The notes: a model not told the origin generated them from the letters alone. 64,000 nt of DNA from Adiantum capillus-veneris (GCA_014529385.2 CM043959.1:88697529-88761528); one strand, 5' to 3'; shown: positions 1-11,634, counted from the first letter of the stretch. Program-made: numbers and translations.

Positions 1-9
1 AGGGCAAGT

Positions 10-1890
10 TTGGGGGGACTCATGACCTACCAAGTCTTTGAAAGGAAGGAGAAGCAATCTAAGGAAGGGGAAGTCCGATTACCTCCAGTACCACCGATGG
101 TAGAAGGAGCATACTCTCTCTACTTTGATGGAGCCTACAAGCGAGCGTCCGACAAAGCAGCTGCAGGCATAGTGGTCTTTGATGACAAAGGGACAAAGGT
201 ATTTTCGTTGGGCCAATTGTTAGATTCACATTCTAACAATGAAGCTGAGTATGCAGCACTAACCAAGGGTCTACAATGGTGCGTCTCGCAAGGTGTACAA
301 TGCCTTAATGTATTTGGGGATGCTCTACTTCTGGTAAGGCAAGTAAATGGAGCATGGACATGCAAGAATCCTAGTTTAAGGACTCACTTAAGTGGTGTAA
401 AAACCTTGTTGGGTAAGTTTGAAGAAGTTCAAATACACCATATCCCAAGGGCTCAAAACCAAGAAGCAGATGCCCTAGCAAGTGAAAGACTACAGGAACT
501 GGTGGTTGGAGCAATAAAACTAAAGCTCCCTCTATTTCAAGGAAGTGATGCCTTGCCTGACATCATGCATTTTTTGGAAACAGGGGAATGCCCATCAGAT
601 TTAACAAAGGGACAGAAGCAATGGCTGACACGGAACGCCACAAGGTATCGACTCATCAATGACGGTTTGTACTGTAAGGGTAAGGACCAAATACTCAGGA
701 AGGTCCCTCTCTCTCAGGAAATCACGGGAGTAATTGCTAGCTGTCACGACGGGGTTTGTGGTGGTCACTTTGCCCTAGACATAACAAGTAGGAAAATCTT
801 GCAGGCAGGCTTCATATGGCCTAGCCTCAACCGTGATGTACACCACTGGTGCAAAACATGTAAGTTGTGTCAAAAGGCCGGCACTAGGTCACTTATGCCT
901 GAACCACAGACACCTATTCTCTCATATGGCCCATTTGAAAAATGGGGTATCGATGCCATTGGGCCATTACCTAGGGCCAACTCAGGAAAATTCTACATTA
1001 TCATGGGGGTCGACTACATGACTAGATGGGCAGAGGCTACAGCCACCACTAGAATCACAGCGGTAGAGGTAGCTAGATTTATCTACGAGCACATATGCTG
1101 TAGGTTTGGCACATCTCTAAAGATCATCTATGATAGAGGGCCAGGTTTCAGAGCAGACTTGGTAGAAGAATTAATGCAGAAACTGGGCATTACAAGGAGG
1201 CACTCTTCACCATATTACCCTCAATGTAATGGCCTAGTTGAAAAGGTAAATGGAATGGTTTCTAAAATTATTACCAAGCAGGTAAACAATCATCCTGGAG
1301 ACTGGGATAAGTATCTACTACCAGCTTTATGGGCCTACAGAACTTCATTTCGTACATCCTTGGGATTCACACCGTATCATCTAGTATTTGGTAAGGAAGC
1401 AATCTTGCCCATTGAAGTGCAACTACAAAGTCTCAGAGTAATGGCAAGCCAACTTCAACAGCCCAACATGCATTTGAGAGATCACATCATCAACTTGGAA
1501 AGACTGCAGCTAGACAGAGAAGAAGCAATAAATTATTATGCAGCACAAGCAGAGCATAGACGGCTTAGCTTTAACGAGCATCTCCGGAAAAAAGAATTGA
1601 AGAAAGGAATGTTGGTGCTCCGCTACGACAATCGCTTCGACACGCGCAAGGATAAGAAACTCCTACTCCGATGGGAAGGTCCTTTCATCGTCAGGAAAAA
1701 GTATGCCAATGGAAGCTACCAACTTATGGAGGCTGATGGAAAACTTCATAAAACCAGGGTAAATGGTTGGCAACTTAAACCTTATTTTACTCGATTTGAC
1801 CAAGCTCCACCTATTGACATTCCAGATGAGGACACACCATCAGCCGCCACCTCCAACGATAATGATCAAACAAATGAGCTAGAGACATGA
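10..1890 (+). CDS. pol: Tat-1 pol C-terminal part: archaeal-type RNase H and integrase (5' truncated by window)
   Basis: This is the end of a polyprotein that converts the element RNA to DNA and inserts it into the chromosome. Residues are numbered from the ATG at 22-24 as M5; the frame is open to the window edge, so that ATG is not the true start. The second RNase H occupies about residues 35-160, with acidic residues D40, E78/E80, D104 and D154 (FDGAY, NNEAEY, GDALL, NQEADALA). The integrase zinc finger uses H246, H253, C281 and C284. The integrase core has D315 (GIDAIGP), D375 and E411, with exactly 35 residues between the last two, as expected for D,D35E. The second aspartate sits in YDRGPGF, whereas the sister elements here have SDNGPGF and SDKGPGF. 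A GPF-type C-terminal module (WEGPFIV) follows near residue 555. The frame ends 28 bp before the 3' LTR. No lesion is visible in this part. Confidence 0.9.
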   Translation: MGGLMTYQVFERKEKQSKEGEVRLPPVPPMVEGAYSLYFDGAYKRASDKAAAGIVVFDDKGTKVFSLGQLLDSHSNNEAEYAALTKGLQWCVSQGVQCLNVFGDALLLVRQVNGAWTCKNPSLRTHLSGVKTLLGKFEEVQIHHIPRAQNQEADALASERLQELVVGAIKLKLPLFQGSDALPDIMHFLETGECPSDLTKGQKQWLTRNATRYRLINDGLYCKGKDQILRKVPLSQEITGVIASCHDGVCGGHFALDITSRKILQAGFIWPSLNRDVHHWCKTCKLCQKAGTRSLMPEPQTPILSYGPFEKWGIDAIGPLPRANSGKFYIIMGVDYMTRWAEATATTRITAVEVARFIYEHICCRFGTSLKIIYDRGPGFRADLVEELMQKLGITRRHSSPYYPQCNGLVEKVNGMVSKIITKQVNNHPGDWDKYLLPALWAYRTSFRTSLGFTPYHLVFGKEAILPIEVQLQSLRVMASQLQQPNMHLRDHIINLERLQLDREEAINYYAAQAEHRRLSFNEHLRKKELKKGMLVLRYDNRFDTRKDKKLLLRWEGPFIVRKKYANGSYQLMEADGKLHKTRVNGWQLKPYFTRFDQAPPIDIPDEDTPSAATSNDNDQTNELET

Positions 1891-1900
1891 ATGCCTCTAG

Positions 1901-1918
1901 CCAAAAGGGGAGGGCTAA
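1901..1918 (+). other. Tat-1 polypurine tract
   Basis: A purine-rich run (AAAAGGGGAGGG followed by CTAA) lies immediately 5' of the LTR that starts TGAT. Tat-2 has the same layout, GAGGGAGGGCTAA then TGAT. The tract primes plus-strand DNA synthesis in LTR retrotransposons. Confidence 0.75.
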
Positions 1919-2755
1919 TGATGGGGGCTTTTCACATGCCAAGCTCCCATACCCCTCTTCTCTCGTCCCCACCCCATGAAAACCCCCTCTTAGGGAGGGA
2001 GTGATAAAAGACATTGGAAAAAGTAAGAAAAAAATAAAGTATGATTATGTAAATATATGATAAAGGTAAAATAGGCCACCTCATGCCTGCGGGACAGCCC
2101 ATCCCCACCTTGCCTCCCTTTTCTTCACTGTTGCCCCGCCGTGTGTCCCTTTTCCTCTCCTCCACTCAAAAGGTCAACCCCCTCTCTCTTCCCCTTGTCC
2201 TTTCTCCTTTCTCTCTCCCCTCAAGCTACCCCACCTCTCACCAATAATGCATTCTAACTCACCAATAATGCACCCTAACTCACATGCAACTTACCCTATC
2301 TTCCAAAATAGTATACTCTACCCCCCCTTTCTCTCTCCTATCATATCCCATGACCCAAATACACCCCCCTCTCTCTAAAGGGCGCCATGTCTCTTGTCTT
2401 GTAGCTAAATAACCTCCCCCACACTCACACACACTCAGTTTCACTAAAAAAGGTGCCCACAGACCCATCCCCACCCGGTGGTTACCTGATTTTTCTTGTG
2501 TTCACACACATCTGCACACAAATTCACCTCTGAACACACTCCTCTCTCTCCCCTCTTGTAATTACTTTATTCTCCATGTCACCTCTCACTTTTTTTCATC
2601 AACCCATCTCTCTCTCTCTTAGTCTCTCTCTCATGAGACTGCTGTTCTGGCACATATATACACAGCCAGACAAGTGGGGCCCACAGTCACATGGCCTATG
2701 TAGATAATGATTTCTTCATTTCTAAATTCTAAAATTTCTCCCCCCCCTCCTCCCC

Positions 2756-2764
2756 TATATAAAG
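2756..2764 (+). promoter_or_regulatory. TATA box of Tat-1 LTR
   Basis: TATATAAAG lies after a C-rich stretch in the LTR. Transcription would be expected to start about 30 bp downstream, near 2790, which would mark the U3/R border. This is inferred from motif and position only. Confidence 0.6.
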
Positions 2765-3059
2765 AGGGGTCACCATCACACAAAAACACACAACATCACC
2801 AAAGAACACACTATGCATTGTGTGTGCCTAGTGCACACACACCCACACCATCACCATCACCGCAATCACCATGCTTGTCTTGAGCATGACCTCTACACCC
2901 TTGGCTATGGAAGATGAAGGGCAACTAAATGAAGGATGATGTCCATAATCCTCGTGCGAGTCTTCGCCATCAACTCCCACCTATCCGCCATGTGCTCTAC
3001 CACTCTCTCCCTTCTCATTCCCCTATCCTATGCTCCCCATTTCATCGCCTAATTCTCTA

Positions 3060-3065
3060 AATAAA
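3060..3065 (+). terminator. AATAAA polyadenylation signal in Tat-1 LTR
   Basis: A canonical AATAAA lies about 300 bp downstream of the TATA box, within the same LTR. This is compatible with RNA 3'-end formation at the end of R. Confidence 0.45.
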
Positions 3066-3468
3066 GCTTGAGGTTTTGTGAGTATGTTTTCTTGCAATGT
3101 TTTGCCCATGTGAGGTGTGCGGAATCGCCACCTAGTCTTGTGTTTTGGAGTGAGCTTGTGTATATGTGAAGGGTGTGCGGATTCGCCATCCTTTTGTGAT
3201 GCCTAAGTACTAAGCCGCTATATCTGCTCCCTCACTCTCTCTCTCTCTCTCTCTCACTTGATCTCATTCCCTTTCCTTTTCATCATTACTCCCAAGCATC
3301 CATCTCTCTTGGATGAAAACTTTGTTATGGTTGTGTGTTGTTTGCGTCCTAGCCGCTGAAGCTAGGTGGTGCCCCCTATTTGCTTTACCATGACAGGCTC
3401 GAGGCGCGCCATTCGGTCCCGGGTGTTTTAGAGGTCGTCGGGGTTCGGGGTTCGCTTTGCTCCTGTCA

Positions 3469-4320
3469 ACGGCTCTTCCGGACACAATCTTTCCAAAAAC
3501 GCTAAAGTTCACTTCACCCCAGTGTAACCCCAGTGTAAGTGTCCAAATGAGATGAAACTTCGTAGACACCCTTAGAAACACTTTTAGAACATGTGTATGA
3601 AGTTAGCTTATGGTTTAGGTCTCTCAATCACTCCCCAACATCAAATGGGTAGGATGTCTGGCAATTCTCGTCTTTTGCCTTTTTGAAGCCGAAATAAGGT
3701 CAAACTCCTCGTTTCAAGGTGTACATAGGGTAAAACTCACCCTTTGAACATTCTGGCAACCTCAGAATTGTCAAATTCCTACCCAAAATGGCCCTGGAGA
3801 CATCCTACGCCCAAATTTTTTTCTGCTCAGAATGAAGCAAGATCTGCTCCAGAGATTCTCCTCAAGTCTAGCAACACAGTGATATGCTCAGAGATTCAAT
3901 TGGATGTCAAAATCATCCAAAACGGCTCTTCTGGACACAATCTTTCCAAAAACGCTAAAATCCACTTCACCCCAGTTTAAGTGTCCAAATGAGATGAAAC
4001 TTGGTAGACACCCTTAGAAACACTTTTAGAACATGTGTATGAAGTTAGCCTATGGTTTAGCTCTTTCAATCACTCCCCAACATCAAATGGATAGGATGTC
4101 TGGCAATTCTCGTCTTTTGCCTTTTTGAAGCCGAAATAAGGTCAAACTCCTCGTTTCAAGGTGTACACACGGTAAAACCCACCCAATGAACACTCTGGTA
4201 GCCTCAAAATTTCCAAATTCCTGCCCCAAATGGCCCTAGAGACATCCTACGCCCAATTTGTTTTTTCTCGGAATGAAGTAAGATCTGGTCCAGAGGTTCT
4301 CCTTGGTATGTTGATTCCCA
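3469..4320. repeat. Two direct repeats of about 450 bp in the Tat-4 leader
   Basis: The block starting ACGGCTCTTCCGGACACAAT at 3469 recurs from about 3922 (ACGGCTCTTCTGGACACAAT) with an offset of 453 bp. The similarity continues through the phrases around GAAGTTAGC, CGAAATAAGG and GAGACATCC. The first copy has an extra 11-bp stutter near 3520. The second copy fades near 4300. No coding content is visible on either strand. Confidence 0.85.
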
Positions 4321-4521
4321 ATATGTCCAAATTTGGTGACTTTGACAACTTTGAGCTAGTCAAACACTCAAGATTTTGCTTCAGATTCTAGGGTTTCCTC
4401 AAGCTGTTTACCCATTCAAATGATTTCCAATTTTGTCCAAATTTGGTGTGAAGGCTTCTTTTATGCTAAGAAACACTTTGGTTTGGTCAAAACTTGGTCT
4501 GGCCCCCCAAATCTAGTCTTG

Positions 4522-4545
4522 AGACATCCTACGCGTAGGATGTCT
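4522..4545. repeat. 24-bp perfect palindrome
   Basis: The half site AGACATCCTACG is followed directly by its exact reverse complement. The same palindrome recurs as a perfect 22-bp copy at 4923-4944 and as a mutated copy at 4630-4655. Isolated half sites occur at about 3650, 3805, 4097 and 4229. Confidence 0.9.
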
Positions 4546-4922
4546 ATCTGCTCCAAATGATCCAATTTTTGTCCCACTTAATCCCCTAGATCCCCAAGTT
4601 TTGCAAAATGTTGCCCAAAATGGCCCTAGAGACATCCTACGCATAGGATATCTCTTGCATAATTTTCCTGACTGGAGTATTTCTGATGCTTCTTTATGGT
4701 CTCTACACTTGATATCATTCACCAACGACACTCAAAAGCACAACAATCACTCCAAACAAGCACTTTATGAAATTTTCTCGGTTTCTAGCTTCGCCTTTTG
4801 ACTTTTGGACACCAAAAACATGTAAAAACATTGAACTCAACATGTTCTGAGGGTAAAAAGATACCCACTGAACACACTGGTGACCTCAAAATTTTCAAAA
4901 TCTTCACAGTTTTACCTCTAGA

Positions 4923-4944
4923 GACATCCTACGCGTAGGATGTC
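4923..4944. repeat. Second perfect copy of the palindrome (22 bp)
   Basis: GACATCCTACG is followed by its reverse complement. It is identical in its core to the palindrome at 4522-4545, although the flanks differ except for a few bases on the left. Confidence 0.9.
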
Positions 4945-5460
4945 CCCAATGACAGAATTGTGATTTTTTCAGTTCTAACTTTCTCTTAAGCTCTGCCAAC
5001 CCCTTTGGACTACTCACAACAATTATCAATCATCAAGCAAGCATCCAAATGCAATTTTACTTTTTCCTTGATTTGATGTTTTCACAACTTTGATGAGCCT
5101 AGTAGCAAATATGACATGCATGATATGCTCAAGATCAAAATCAGTACGCCCTACTTACTCTACTCCTACTCATCACATGGGATGGTGAAATTTTTTATGC
5201 TCAAGTCGCTTTCTAGCCTCACATGGACTCTCTAGCTGACTTTTCACCTCTTCCACCTCACCAACTCCCCATCAATCCACACTTATCTCCTACCTAATAC
5301 TACATAAGTCGAAGGATCTAGGCTAGACACAGGCTCCCAAGACTCCCTCTAAGACCAAAAGAGTCCACCACTCTCCTATCCTATCTAAAAGAATGAATAT
5401 ACTCAGGCAAGCCAGAGGGACCTCCATCCTCAAGGACTAGTCTCGGTCACCTACTTAGGA

Positions 5461-5484
5461 TCCTCGTCCCCGGCAACGGCGCCA
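5461..5484 (-). other. Primer binding site of Tat-4
   Basis: Read on the minus strand it is TGGCGCCGTTGCCGGGGA. This is the type of sequence complementary to a tRNA 3' end with CCA that primes many plant Tat/Athila elements (from memory an Asp- or Arg-type tRNA; not checked). It lies one base from the TG...CA edge of the LTR at 5486. Confidence 0.75.
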
Positions 5485-5485
5485 A

Positions 5486-6725
5486 TGATGGTGGATACGC
5501 CGCGACGGACGTCAGCATAGAGAGAACTTATCTAACATATAATGTCAACTGAGGACGGAGCTCGACCCGCAGGCGCGTGGAAGCAAGCAAAGGGTGCCAA
5601 CCTCTACTCGACCGACTAATGACTACTTCCTACAGAGATATCAAATCTACATGCCATCGGTTCTGTGAATGTGAGAGTCTCCTATGATGCTACCGCAAGC
5701 CAAAAGCCCATTAGAAGTTCTCGAAACGTTACGAAACTTGAGGGATATCCTATCAACACCAATAGGCACTCTCCCTAGGTCTGTGACCCAAAACCCTACC
5801 CAAAAACATCCGCTGCAGAATCACGTAGGATGTTTGACAGGTTTTTGCAGGTTGACGTTTTGGAAAACTAAGATGCCTAATGCGTATCTCTACTCGCTCT
5901 GATCGCGTGGATATGCTGAAATGCAAAAACGGACAACGTTTACTCACAGAAACTCCAAAAGTAGCTCGCGGGTGAATCTGCCAAAACACAGACGAACACG
6001 CATGATGTAAGCATCAACGTGTAGCTCTCCTCGTGGGCAGCACGCTGCTGCTCTCCGTTTGTGATTTCGACCACCGTAGCTCTTGTAGCACACACACACT
6101 CTCTCTCACTCTCTCGCAGTCTCCAATCGACACAGAAGATAAGATTATTAGAAGTCACCGTACAAAGCTTTGGGTTTTGGTTTATATACTAAGCCTTAGA
6201 AAACCTAATGTCCGGCCAAAATGACTTGATTTGTCCCTAGGCTTCTATAGAGCTTAATTACAACACCGTGAGTTGGCTTTGCTCATCCAACAAGCATCTG
6301 CGGCCAAAATACAATTGCCGACTTAAAATTTGAAGTTCCTGTAAACATTACAAAAGTGGCCGTAATGGCTCAAAATAATAATAACGGGATATTCGATGAT
6401 GTCCATGAGCTTGTATCTTCACATTACAACATCCATCTTCATCTTCATCACTTCATCAGCATCTTTATATGGAATCTTTAGAGAATCTATGAGGAATCTT
6501 CATGGAATCTTTGTGGAAGCGTTGTTGAAAGATTGACCTGTCAACATTTATCTCATCACACATCACATCACTTATTATGATTCATGGACTTGGATTTTTG
6601 TGCACACTTAAGTTGGTCTCTCGAAAAGCATTTTGTATGAGCATGCATTTAAGTGATTGAGCAAACTTTTACGTATATACTACATGAGAAATAAAATTCC
6701 AACTGCTAAGTTGGCGTTTCTTACA
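5486..6725 (-). repeat. Tat-4 5' LTR (right edge tentative)
   Basis: The left edge TGATGG abuts the primer site. A TATA box on the minus strand lies at 6181-6190 (AGTATATAAA), about 535 bp from the proposed LTR start at 6725, which is a plausible promoter position. The second LTR is not in the window, so the right edge could not be confirmed by comparison. Confidence 0.4.
6181..6190 (-). promoter_or_regulatory. TATA box of Tat-4 LTR
   Basis: AGTATATAAA is read on the minus strand, in a region between the proposed LTR start and the primer site. It is consistent with a minus-strand promoter for the element. Confidence 0.4.
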
Positions 6726-7031
6726 GGGCCCAAAATTGAGTTTGAATTTCTTCTAATGCTTGGACTTTGATGTGCAATTATAGTGAGTGCGTTTGATTGG
6801 GAGTGCTGTCATCATCCACTCTTCCTTAGGTTTCTAGGGCACATTTTACTCTCTTTAGGAGAGAATTTTTCCCCTATCCATTTTCGTTTTCAGGTTTTCT
6901 ATGTGGCCATTTGCAATTTATGGTTTTATTGAGTGTTGCTTTTGGTATGCTTTGTACTCGTCCTTGTATGTGACCATATAATCCACACCATTTGGGTGTT
7001 CTAATGAGAGTTGTGAGTTAATAGAAATAAG

Positions 7032-7062
<31 letters not shown>

Positions 7063-8270
7063 GGGAGGGAGGGAGAAGAAGAAGAGCAAGTTAAAAATTC
7101 TCTATGTGTGTGTGTGAGAGAGAGCATGTGCATCGTGGGGACAACTGTGTAGATGAAAAGTGAGTTGGAGTCACCCTTTTCCTTGCATAGGAACTCGGAG
7201 TGATGTGTGTGTATGCACACACGTACCTGCATGACTATAATGGATGATTGGCCTCCTGTTGTTTGCAATGCATTGTTGGGCTTGTGGAGAGTAGATGTTC
7301 AGCTCTCGCCTCCCTCATGGGCTCCCACTTCAATGCTTCATTCCTCCACCTTCCCTTCTTTGCAAAAAGCTCATATCACATGGAGAGCTTTAAAAAGGAT
7401 CACCATTAAGAGATCTATCTACACCATTACAATATTTGTAGATTTAGAATCTAGATTGATCATTGGATAGACTTGACTTGCAAGATAAAAAAAACATAGA
7501 GGTAATTTGGTCATTTCTACAGTATATTCATTTAAATTTATATGATTTCAAGAGGTAATATTTCACTTTAATAGGTGTGATTATAATAAAATGAGATTTT
7601 TCAAAGCATTGGAATTTTGTTATATCTTTCTAAATTTGCAAACACTATGCTCAATTTTCTAGATCAAACATGACACACCTGGAATAAACGTCAACAATAG
7701 ATTGTGACAAAGGAGTAGTAGTTGCCACCGCAAGCATGCATGCCTAGTTTGTGAAGAAGGTGAAATAGCGCTTTCATGGATCAACTTGATTGGATGTTGG
7801 CTCATGCTCCTTTGTGGCTGTTGTAAGAGCACTCGTTTTGAGGCAAGGCAAGCACCTATATTTTCTCGATCATGCAATGCAACCATCATCTTCTGATCTC
7901 AAGAACGTTGATTTCATACTATGCTAGCTCCTTGTCATTTAACAATACGAACTACCAAAACTTATATGATGATGAAGCCTTTCAGAATATAATTGATGTA
8001 CTGTGCTCGCCGTATCTATTGCTCATGTTAGACCTAGCTTGAGCACCTCATGTAGCTAAGACTAGCATGGTAGTTGCTTTTGCTGCTACACCTGTGGACA
8101 TTGAGTGTGTGTAGCAGTAGCACATAGCATAGGGGCAGTGTTGCACCTGTTGTAGGAGCATGTCATACAATGTCATACCCTTTCCTAGAGTCACACCTCC
8201 TAGCCTCAATGGAGACACTCTTGTCACACGACCTTTTGTAGTTGCACCAATATAAGTAGCTAAGTTGGGG

Positions 8271-8274
<4 letters not shown>
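6726..8274. other. No gene recognised; AT-rich DNA with a (CA)n tract
   Basis: Only short open frames occur and none resembles a known domain. A (CA)15 tract lies at 7032-7061, followed by GGGA and GAAGA repeats. The composition is that of old intergenic or retroelement-derived DNA. Confidence 0.6.
7032..7061. repeat. (CA)n microsatellite
   Basis: About 15 perfect CA units, followed by purine-rich sequence. Confidence 0.95.

Positions 8275-8347
<73 letters not shown>
8275..8347. repeat. (TC)n microsatellite, about 73 bp
   Basis: An uninterrupted TC run with no visible impurity. Frames reading through it give only Ser-Leu or Arg-Glu repeats and are not genes. Confidence 0.97.
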
Positions 8348-8349
<2 letters not shown>

Positions 8350-8812
8350 CAATCTAGGTGCCTCATCATCAATAATCAGTTCCGACTTGGTGCTTGTCGG
8401 TCTCCTCAATTCTCCTTACAGAGAATTGGCTGAGATGGCAAATGAAACTTCTCTATTGCAGACACTCAAGAAAATGGTAGGTACTCATATCATGATCATC
8501 CTTGCATGGCCCAATTCCTTATTAGATCATAACATTGATCCAACTTTTACTGCTTCTTACTCAAGCCTAGATACATCAATCCATTACAGTACCTTCTACT
8601 CTTTTGTGTCATCCTCCATAGGATCTCTGTTGTACCACTAGACTAATGGTTCCATTTTCATGCTCGCAACACCTAAAAGCCTCAAGTTTTCTTCTACAGT
8701 AGGTAGAATTAGGGTAGATTTGAGCGATGTGGTTGCTCTCAATGCAATAGTACGCACGGATGCAGTTGTAGCATCTATAGCAAAAGCTATTGCATTGGTG
8801 AAGGTGTCACGG

Positions 8813-8816
<4 letters not shown>

Positions 8817-8869
<53 letters not shown>
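8817..8869. repeat. (CT)n microsatellite
   Basis: A perfect CT run of about 53 bp, the second of three within 800 bp. Confidence 0.97.
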
Positions 8870-8871
<2 letters not shown>

Positions 8872-8961
8872 TCCTGGTTTTTCTCCTCTTGCCAAATCCA
8901 ACATCAGCTACTTGCTACTGCTCCCCTCCTCTCGATCAACAATGACCACCCTCATATAGGG

Positions 8962-8963
<2 letters not shown>

Positions 8964-9051
<88 letters not shown>
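8964..9051. repeat. (CT)n microsatellite, about 88 bp
   Basis: The longest perfect CT run in the window (44 units). Confidence 0.97.
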
Positions 9052-9053
<2 letters not shown>

Positions 9054-11420
9054 GCTGCCTCTTTGCCTCCCATCTGCACTGGCTCGAGTGGCCATTCACC
9101 TTCCATCCTGCAAAGTATCCCTCAGCTTTCTCTCCACAACCGTTTTTTCTTCCTGCACCATGTGGCATGCCATAATTTCCTATTTTCCTACCAAGTTTTG
9201 GCAATTTATTTGTCGAGCTAGAAAGAAGTTTTTAACGCCTTGCTTCTGCCACCATAGGCTGGCTATGAGAGAAAGAAAACATTGGATTTTTCTCCATGTC
9301 AACATACAAGCCATATGGAGAGAATTGTGGTAAGATATAAGTCGTAAATTTTAGTAAAAATTCAAGGTGTTTTTCCAAAAAAATCATAATTTACTTATAT
9401 ATTTTTACAAAGGACCCTTTTTATGTTTGTAAAAGCCAAGTGTTAGTACTTAGTGTTACAAAACAGTGGAATGACCTTCAAGAATTAATTTCAAAGTCAA
9501 TTGCAAGCTATAGACATAATTTCATACTTGAGTACATGCTTACAAACAACATAATTTTGGCCATTCAAAGGTCCTCTTATGAAATTGGGGCTATTCTAGT
9601 GAAAGTTGACAACTGCAAATGACTTTATATGTTGAAAATAAGAAATTACGTGGTTTTTTGGCTCCCAAAATCAGTTAAATCTCGTTGCTCAAACCCTATC
9701 TTGATTTTTTTATTTTATAAAAACTCTTAAAAATCTTGAGTTCTCCACAAAAACAATTGTGTTTATACCATGTACTTTGACACATTTAGTTAATCTATGT
9801 GGAAATTTTGAAGTTACTTGAGGTTTTGAATGCTTATGTCTCAAGAATTAAAATATCAAAGTTTTTGCATGGACAGTTTTGAATATTTGAAATGATCCAA
9901 CAATTGTTGCTAAATAAAATAGTTTTACTTTCCAACTTTAGTCCTCAATGGAGAGGGTAAGCAATGTATCACTTTCTAAAACACATAAATACATAAAAAA
10001 CATGTTTTTCTTTGTATACAACGATATGCCTGAAATGGCCATATCAAACATATAAAACTTTCCATTATTTTATATACTCTTAAGTAAATTTTTTTGCACA
10101 TGAAACTTGCAATTATCCATAGCACAACTATGAAAAAGTTGTGTATAATTTTCTACAAGGTCTGATCATTTTTTCTTGAGCTTATAAAGTTGATTTCTTC
10201 AAAGCATCAATCATAGTCTTACGTGGGTCCACTTGATGAGTATATTTTTTAATCATGGTAGATTCTAAAATGCAAGGTTATATTATTAGACCCTTCAGCT
10301 AACATATTTTAGCATATCAAGAGAGGTTTCTTAGGTATATCATCTGATGCAAGTGACATTAAATTTGTGAAGAAAAGACACTTAAGTGTCTTGTTTTGGT
10401 ACCAAACTAGTGTAACATGCGTTTGTTGGGTACTTAAAAAACCCTTCTATTAAAATGTGGACATGAAAAAATTGGCCCCTCTTTTTTGTTGAATTAATGG
10501 GTTTTAAAATTCACATGGTATATTAATATGATTGTAAGGTGGACCCATCATGCCACTCATTAACTCTTGAAAACTGACCATAAAATAAAGCAAATCAAAT
10601 TGAAACAAAAGACGGTTTGAAATAGTAAAATTCCACGGCAATGGCAAACATTTAAGAATTATACCATGTAATTGCTCTAATGTTTCCACCAACTTGTAAT
10701 TATATGGTGGTGACTTCATCGCTAACTTGGGCATAATTCATGAACCAAGCATAAATGCGGATGCCATTACACAACCGAAAGCTATGATGGTTTATATCTT
10801 TGAATTGATATTGATAAGAAAGTGGCTCATTTGAGCTTGTAGGTATCTTTGTAGGGAGAACATATACAAAAGTTATGGCCATTTCTACGACGTAAGAGTC
10901 TCATTATTTAGTGTGAGCCACATATCGCTCACATTTGAACTTATGTCTACCTTGCACAAGTAAATTATGAGCAATACATCAAATTCATAGCTAGCTACTG
11001 GGTTCAAATGCACGGCTCTGGTTATATTTTGGCCTGCTACATTACGTGGCACTTTGACTTACCTTTCTAGCAGGGCGTCGAGCTCCACGCAGGCCGAGCC
11101 ACGTTGGCCAAGCTTTCCGTGGACTGCAGTCAAACCAAGAAGCGTCGTCGGCCAGCTCATGCAAGCGTCATTCCTACGGCTCACGTCTGAGCACCCGCCG
11201 CCTGCAAGAACTCGCATGTTTGGGCCCGCGCCACTCTCTCTATTCGGCGCTTGCAGTGCCGCTAGCCAATAGCCACGTCATATTTTGTTTTTGTTAATCA
11301 ATGCTAGCTCCCAAGGCTGATAAGGCTAACTTTTAAGCTCATAAAAGCGAGAGCGCACACACACACAACTTCATTAGCAAAGCTCTCCCTCCCTGCCTCC
11401 CTGCAAGCAAAAACCCTTAC
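9052..11420. other. No gene recognised; AT-rich intergenic DNA
   Basis: The stretch 9,340-10,980 is AT-rich, with scattered stops in all frames and no recognisable protein motif. A GC-richer patch at 11,050-11,270 has a 72-codon open frame without any motif; I do not call it a gene. Confidence 0.6.

Positions 11421-11474
<54 letters not shown>
11421..11474. repeat. Compound (TC)n(CA)n microsatellite
   Basis: Eleven TC units pass directly into about 16 CA units. The same compound architecture recurs at 11,569-11,633. Confidence 0.95.
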
Positions 11475-11477
<3 letters not shown>

Positions 11478-11562
11478 ATTGATAAATTGAGAGATTTTAA
11501 TTGAATGGGGTTATATATGAGGGCCAATTAATTCATGGCATAATTGGCTAAGCCCCAATCTC

Positions 11563-11568
<6 letters not shown>

Positions 11569-11633
<65 letters not shown>
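11569..11633. repeat. Compound (CT)n(CA)n microsatellite abutting the 11,635 start codon
   Basis: About 20 CT units pass into about 12 CA units, ending one base before the ATG of the two-exon gene. If the gene is expressed, the tract is 5'-untranslated or promoter-proximal. Confidence 0.95.
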
Positions 11634-11634
11634 G

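Larger units (their letters stand above)
1..3468 (+). mobile_element. Tat-1: 3' part of a Ty3/gypsy (Tat-lineage) LTR retrotransposon
   Basis: The window opens inside the pol gene of this element, so gag, protease, reverse transcriptase and the 5' LTR lie to the left and are not visible. What remains is the archaeal-type RNase H, integrase, a polypurine tract and a complete 3' LTR at 1919-3468. The right edge is defined because the flank, starting ACGGCTCTTCC at 3469, is the start of a repeat whose second copy begins at 3922 without any LTR. The element is therefore inserted into the leader of the older Tat-4. The Tat lineage is inferred from the extra RNase H placed before the integrase. Confidence 0.85.
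1919..3468 (+). repeat. Tat-1 3' LTR (about 1,550 bp)
   Basis: It begins TGATGGGGGC directly after the polypurine tract and ends CTCCTGTCA. It shows the expected order of LTR signals: a TATA box (2756-2764) and an AATAAA signal (3060-3065). A short (CT)n tract lies at about 3235-3255. The 3' edge rests on comparison with the uninterrupted repeat copy at 3922. The first four bases after it, ACGG, would be the target duplication if this element follows the 4-bp pattern of Tat-2 and Tat-3. Confidence 0.75.
3469..6725 (-). mobile_element. Tat-4: leader and LTR remnant of an older Tat-type element
   Basis: A tRNA-complementary primer site at 5461-5484 (minus strand, reading TGGCGCCGTTGCCGGGGA) is separated by one base from a TG-starting LTR that extends right. 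The internal region therefore runs left on the minus strand. The segment 3469-5460 is its 5' untranslated leader. It has no recognisable gag and is cut at 3468 by the insertion of Tat-1. The far LTR edge (TTACA at 6725, giving TGTAAGAAAC on the minus strand) is a best guess. Confidence 0.5.
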
